From: Polynucleobacter sinensis
GTDB lineage: Bacteria > Pseudomonadota > Gammaproteobacteria > Burkholderiales > Burkholderiaceae
Assembly: GCF_001595985.1 (NCBI RefSeq)
Contig: NZ_LOJJ01000005.1
Span: 1 to 64,000 of the forward strand
Direction of reading: 5' to 3'
Length of the DNA stretch: 64,000 nucleotides
Both the position numbers and the translations under genes were made by a program. Every line of letters starts with the position of its first letter. The stretch's first letter is position 1. This document shows positions 62,675-64,000 of this stretch, piece after piece. Under the pieces are notes generated by a model. That model searched no databases. It saw only the letters and a program-made list of their open reading frames with translations, and had not been told where the DNA came from.

Positions 62675-62858
62675 CCCCGCCTTAGCCGCTAGGCCGTCAT
62701 CCTGAACCCTAAGGTTCAAGGTGGAACGGCTACTCTGCTTCGGGTGCATTAAGAAGCTCAGGGAGTGAACAGCGCGAGGCTGCCACTGTGAAACATTCGA
62801 AACGCTCACGCCCACAAGGTAAAGATCGTTCCGGATGCTTGCGCATCGGTTCAAGGAA
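62675..62858 (-). ncRNA. ssrS: 6S RNA
   Basis: The minus strand between zapA and the TauE gene has the 6S RNA layout: a 5' arm (GATGCGCAAGCATCCGG), a central region with GTGGCAGCCTCGCGC, and a CACCTTGAACC...GGGTTCA segment that matches the conserved 3' half, then a G/C-rich closing arm. 6S binds sigma70 RNA polymerase as an open-promoter mimic. Location after zapA is the usual one. The ends are approximate; the 5' end overlaps the zapA stop codon. Confidence 0.88.
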
Positions 62859-63219
62859 CTATTGGCCTTGGCGAACCAGGCAGGGAAAGGGTTTGCATCA
62901 ACGCATCTACTTGATCTTCCAGCGAGCGAATCTCTTGTTGAAGTCGCGCAATTTCAGTTGGATCAGTATTGGAGGCGGCGCTTTGAATTGGGGTCTGTGA
63001 TGATGTGGTTTGCAATTTTATGAGATCGCCGGCGATCTTGAGCGCTGCCATCATGCTAGCGCGTTCAATACTGCGATTGCCACCATTAATTGCTAGTTGA
63101 ATTTGTTCGTCAACGAGAGTGCAGGCCGCACGCAATAATGGCTCATGCTCCGCGCTAGTTGCTAGAGTAATTTTTTGCCCGGCGAGGCTTACTTCAATGC
63201 GTTGTTGGCTCATTGCCAT
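62851..63219 (-). CDS. zapA: cell division protein ZapA
   Basis: 122 residues. The N-terminal head (RIEVSLAGQKITLATSAEHEPLLRA) and the C-terminal coiled coil (ARLQQEIRSLEDQVDALMQTL) fit ZapA, which bundles FtsZ filaments at midcell. It overlaps the upstream zapB-like gene by 26 bases and is followed by 6S RNA. Confidence 0.9.
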   Translation of the reverse strand: MAMSQQRIEVSLAGQKITLATSAEHEPLLRAACTLVDEQIQLAINGGNRSIERASMMAALKIAGDLIKLQTTSSQTPIQSAASNTDPTEIARLQQEIRSLEDQVDALMQTLSLPGSPRPIVP

Positions 63220-63478
63220 CCTCTGGGTTTGTTGGCGCTACTGCTTCACCAAGTAAATTCATTTGGCGACCATCACTTTGCTCCGGTAGCCGACTTAGTA
63301 TATGTTGAATCCGTTTTTGCGCATCTTCAATTTTGCCCTCCAATTGAGTGCGGTCTTGATGCAGAATTTTCACGGCATCAGTAATGGCTTTAATTTTGGC
63401 AGATAGCCTCGCAATGGAGGTGTTAATCTCGTCCGTTGGCGCTTGGTTGCTCGATGTATGAGGAGTGTGCTCGTTCAT
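63194..63478 (-). CDS. ZapB-like coiled-coil protein (94 aa)
   Basis: 94 residues with a coiled coil at about residues 20-65 (ARLSAKIKAITDAVKILHQD). Flanks are disordered and polar. Proteins of this size encoded just upstream of zapA are known as the TIGR02449 family and are thought to act like ZapB at the division site. The overlap with zapA suggests coupled translation. Confidence 0.75.
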   Translation of the reverse strand: MNEHTPHTSSNQAPTDEINTSIARLSAKIKAITDAVKILHQDRTQLEGKIEDAQKRIQHILSRLPEQSDGRQMNLLGEAVAPTNPEDGNEPTTH

Positions 63479-63529
63479 ATGAGCATTGTAGTCTCAGGAA
63501 AACGCTTTGTGGAACTCCTGTCTTTAGGC

Positions 63530-64000
63530 TTAATTGGGCAGGGCCACCCAATCATTTCCAAGTTTTTCTAGGCGAATCCGTCCCTGAAATAGCTCGATCA
63601 GGGCCTGATGTGTTTTTGGGTCTTGGCTTGGCCCTTGGTAGTGCAGTTTGCCCTGATTGAGCATGATTAAGTGATTTGCCCTTAGGGCCAAATGTACTTC
63701 ATGAAGGACGGTAATTAAGGTTTTACCCTGCAGTAGCAAGGTCTGTTGCCAGCCAAGAAAATCTGCCTGGTGTGGGGGGTCTAAATTTGCCAGCGGCTCA
63801 TCCATCAGCAGAATTTCTGCATCCACTGCGAGGAGTCGCGCTAATAAAACTCTCTGACGTTCGCCCCCGGAAAGTTGTTGTAAAGGGCGGTGACGCAGTT
63901 CCCATGCATCAGTTTGTTTCAGGCATGCCTCAACCCGAAGGTGATCTAGGGCAGATGGTAGACGTAGCCAATTTTGATGTGGCATGCGTCCGAGCATCAC
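63530..64000 (-). CDS. ABC transporter ATPase, BtuD/FecE-like, 5' truncated
   Basis: The C-terminal 156 residues of an ABC ATPase, cut by the window edge. The signature LSGGERQRVLLARLLA, Walker B ILLMDEPLANLD and the H-loop region (TVLHEVHLALRANHLIML) are visible; Walker A lies outside. The layout matches ATPases for cobalamin, haem or iron-siderophore uptake. The segment MPHQNWLRLPSALDH fits the Q-loop/helical region of this group. The substrate cannot be decided here. Confidence 0.82.
   Translation of the reverse strand: MMLGRMPHQNWLRLPSALDHLRVEACLKQTDAWELRHRPLQQLSGGERQRVLLARLLAVDAEILLMDEPLANLDPPHQADFLGWQQTLLLQGKTLITVLHEVHLALRANHLIMLNQGKLHYQGPSQDPKTHQALIELFQGRIRLEKLGNDWVALPN

Overview
The window is a piece of a betaproteobacterial chromosome. 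Its core gene content and order (rng-maf-rlmH-rsfS-nadD-hemF-purD-yebC, lptF/lptG-pepA-holC-lgt, zapA next to 6S RNA, cysB, tsaE-amiC) and its moderate GC point to a small-genome Burkholderiales member, most likely Polynucleobacter. This is inference from content; no 16S rRNA gene is present.

Layout. Positions 1-14904 are accessory DNA stacked on a tRNA-Lys(UUU) gene at 14905-14980. The 3' 46 bp of that tRNA is repeated exactly at 5603-5648, so at least one integrative element (B, about 9.3 kb) lies between the copies. A second element (A) continues left past the window edge. Two divergent tyrosine recombinase genes (4064-5446 and 5775-7091) flank the shared repeat. Element B carries a candidate rolling-circle (HUH) initiator at 8821-9507 preceded by a cluster of inverted repeats that could be its origin. 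It also carries a ribbon-helix-helix protein, an inverse-autotransporter barrel without a passenger, a second exported protein, a lipoprotein and a serine recombinase. Each element has one member of the same unrecognised protein family beside its recombinase (1987-2934 and 7117-7800).

Positions 15068-42402 are mostly core genes: cell-wall amidase and tsaE; queG; an AzlCD exporter; a 2-hydroxyacid/glyoxylate-type cluster (GntR, FAD/Fe-S oxidase, class V aminotransferase, GlcG-like protein); a DEAD-box helicase; gluQ; dnaE; LPS glycosyltransferases and msbA; then a long minus-strand run from yebC to rng. A tRNA-Leu(CAA) ends this block.

The tRNA-Leu is the insertion site of a third element (C, 42404-47919, 17-bp direct repeat). 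C holds its own integrase at the far end, a protein with the motif pattern of a family-A DNA polymerase palm, a GIY-YIG-like protein, an Xre regulator and three small exported proteins, one with five 21-bp tandem repeats.

Positions 47971-64000 return to chromosomal genes: a CobW GTPase, an LVIVD-repeat protein, a Bug/TctC receptor, cysB, lptG/lptF, pepA-holC-lgt, a malonate-use group (malonyl-CoA decarboxylase, Bug receptor, malonyl-CoA synthetase), a TauE exporter, 6S RNA with zapA and a zapB-like gene, and a truncated ABC ATPase.

Several genes act together. msbA, lptF/lptG and the glycosyltransferases make and move LPS; queG and gluQ both act on queuosine in tRNA. The most unusual material is in the three elements.
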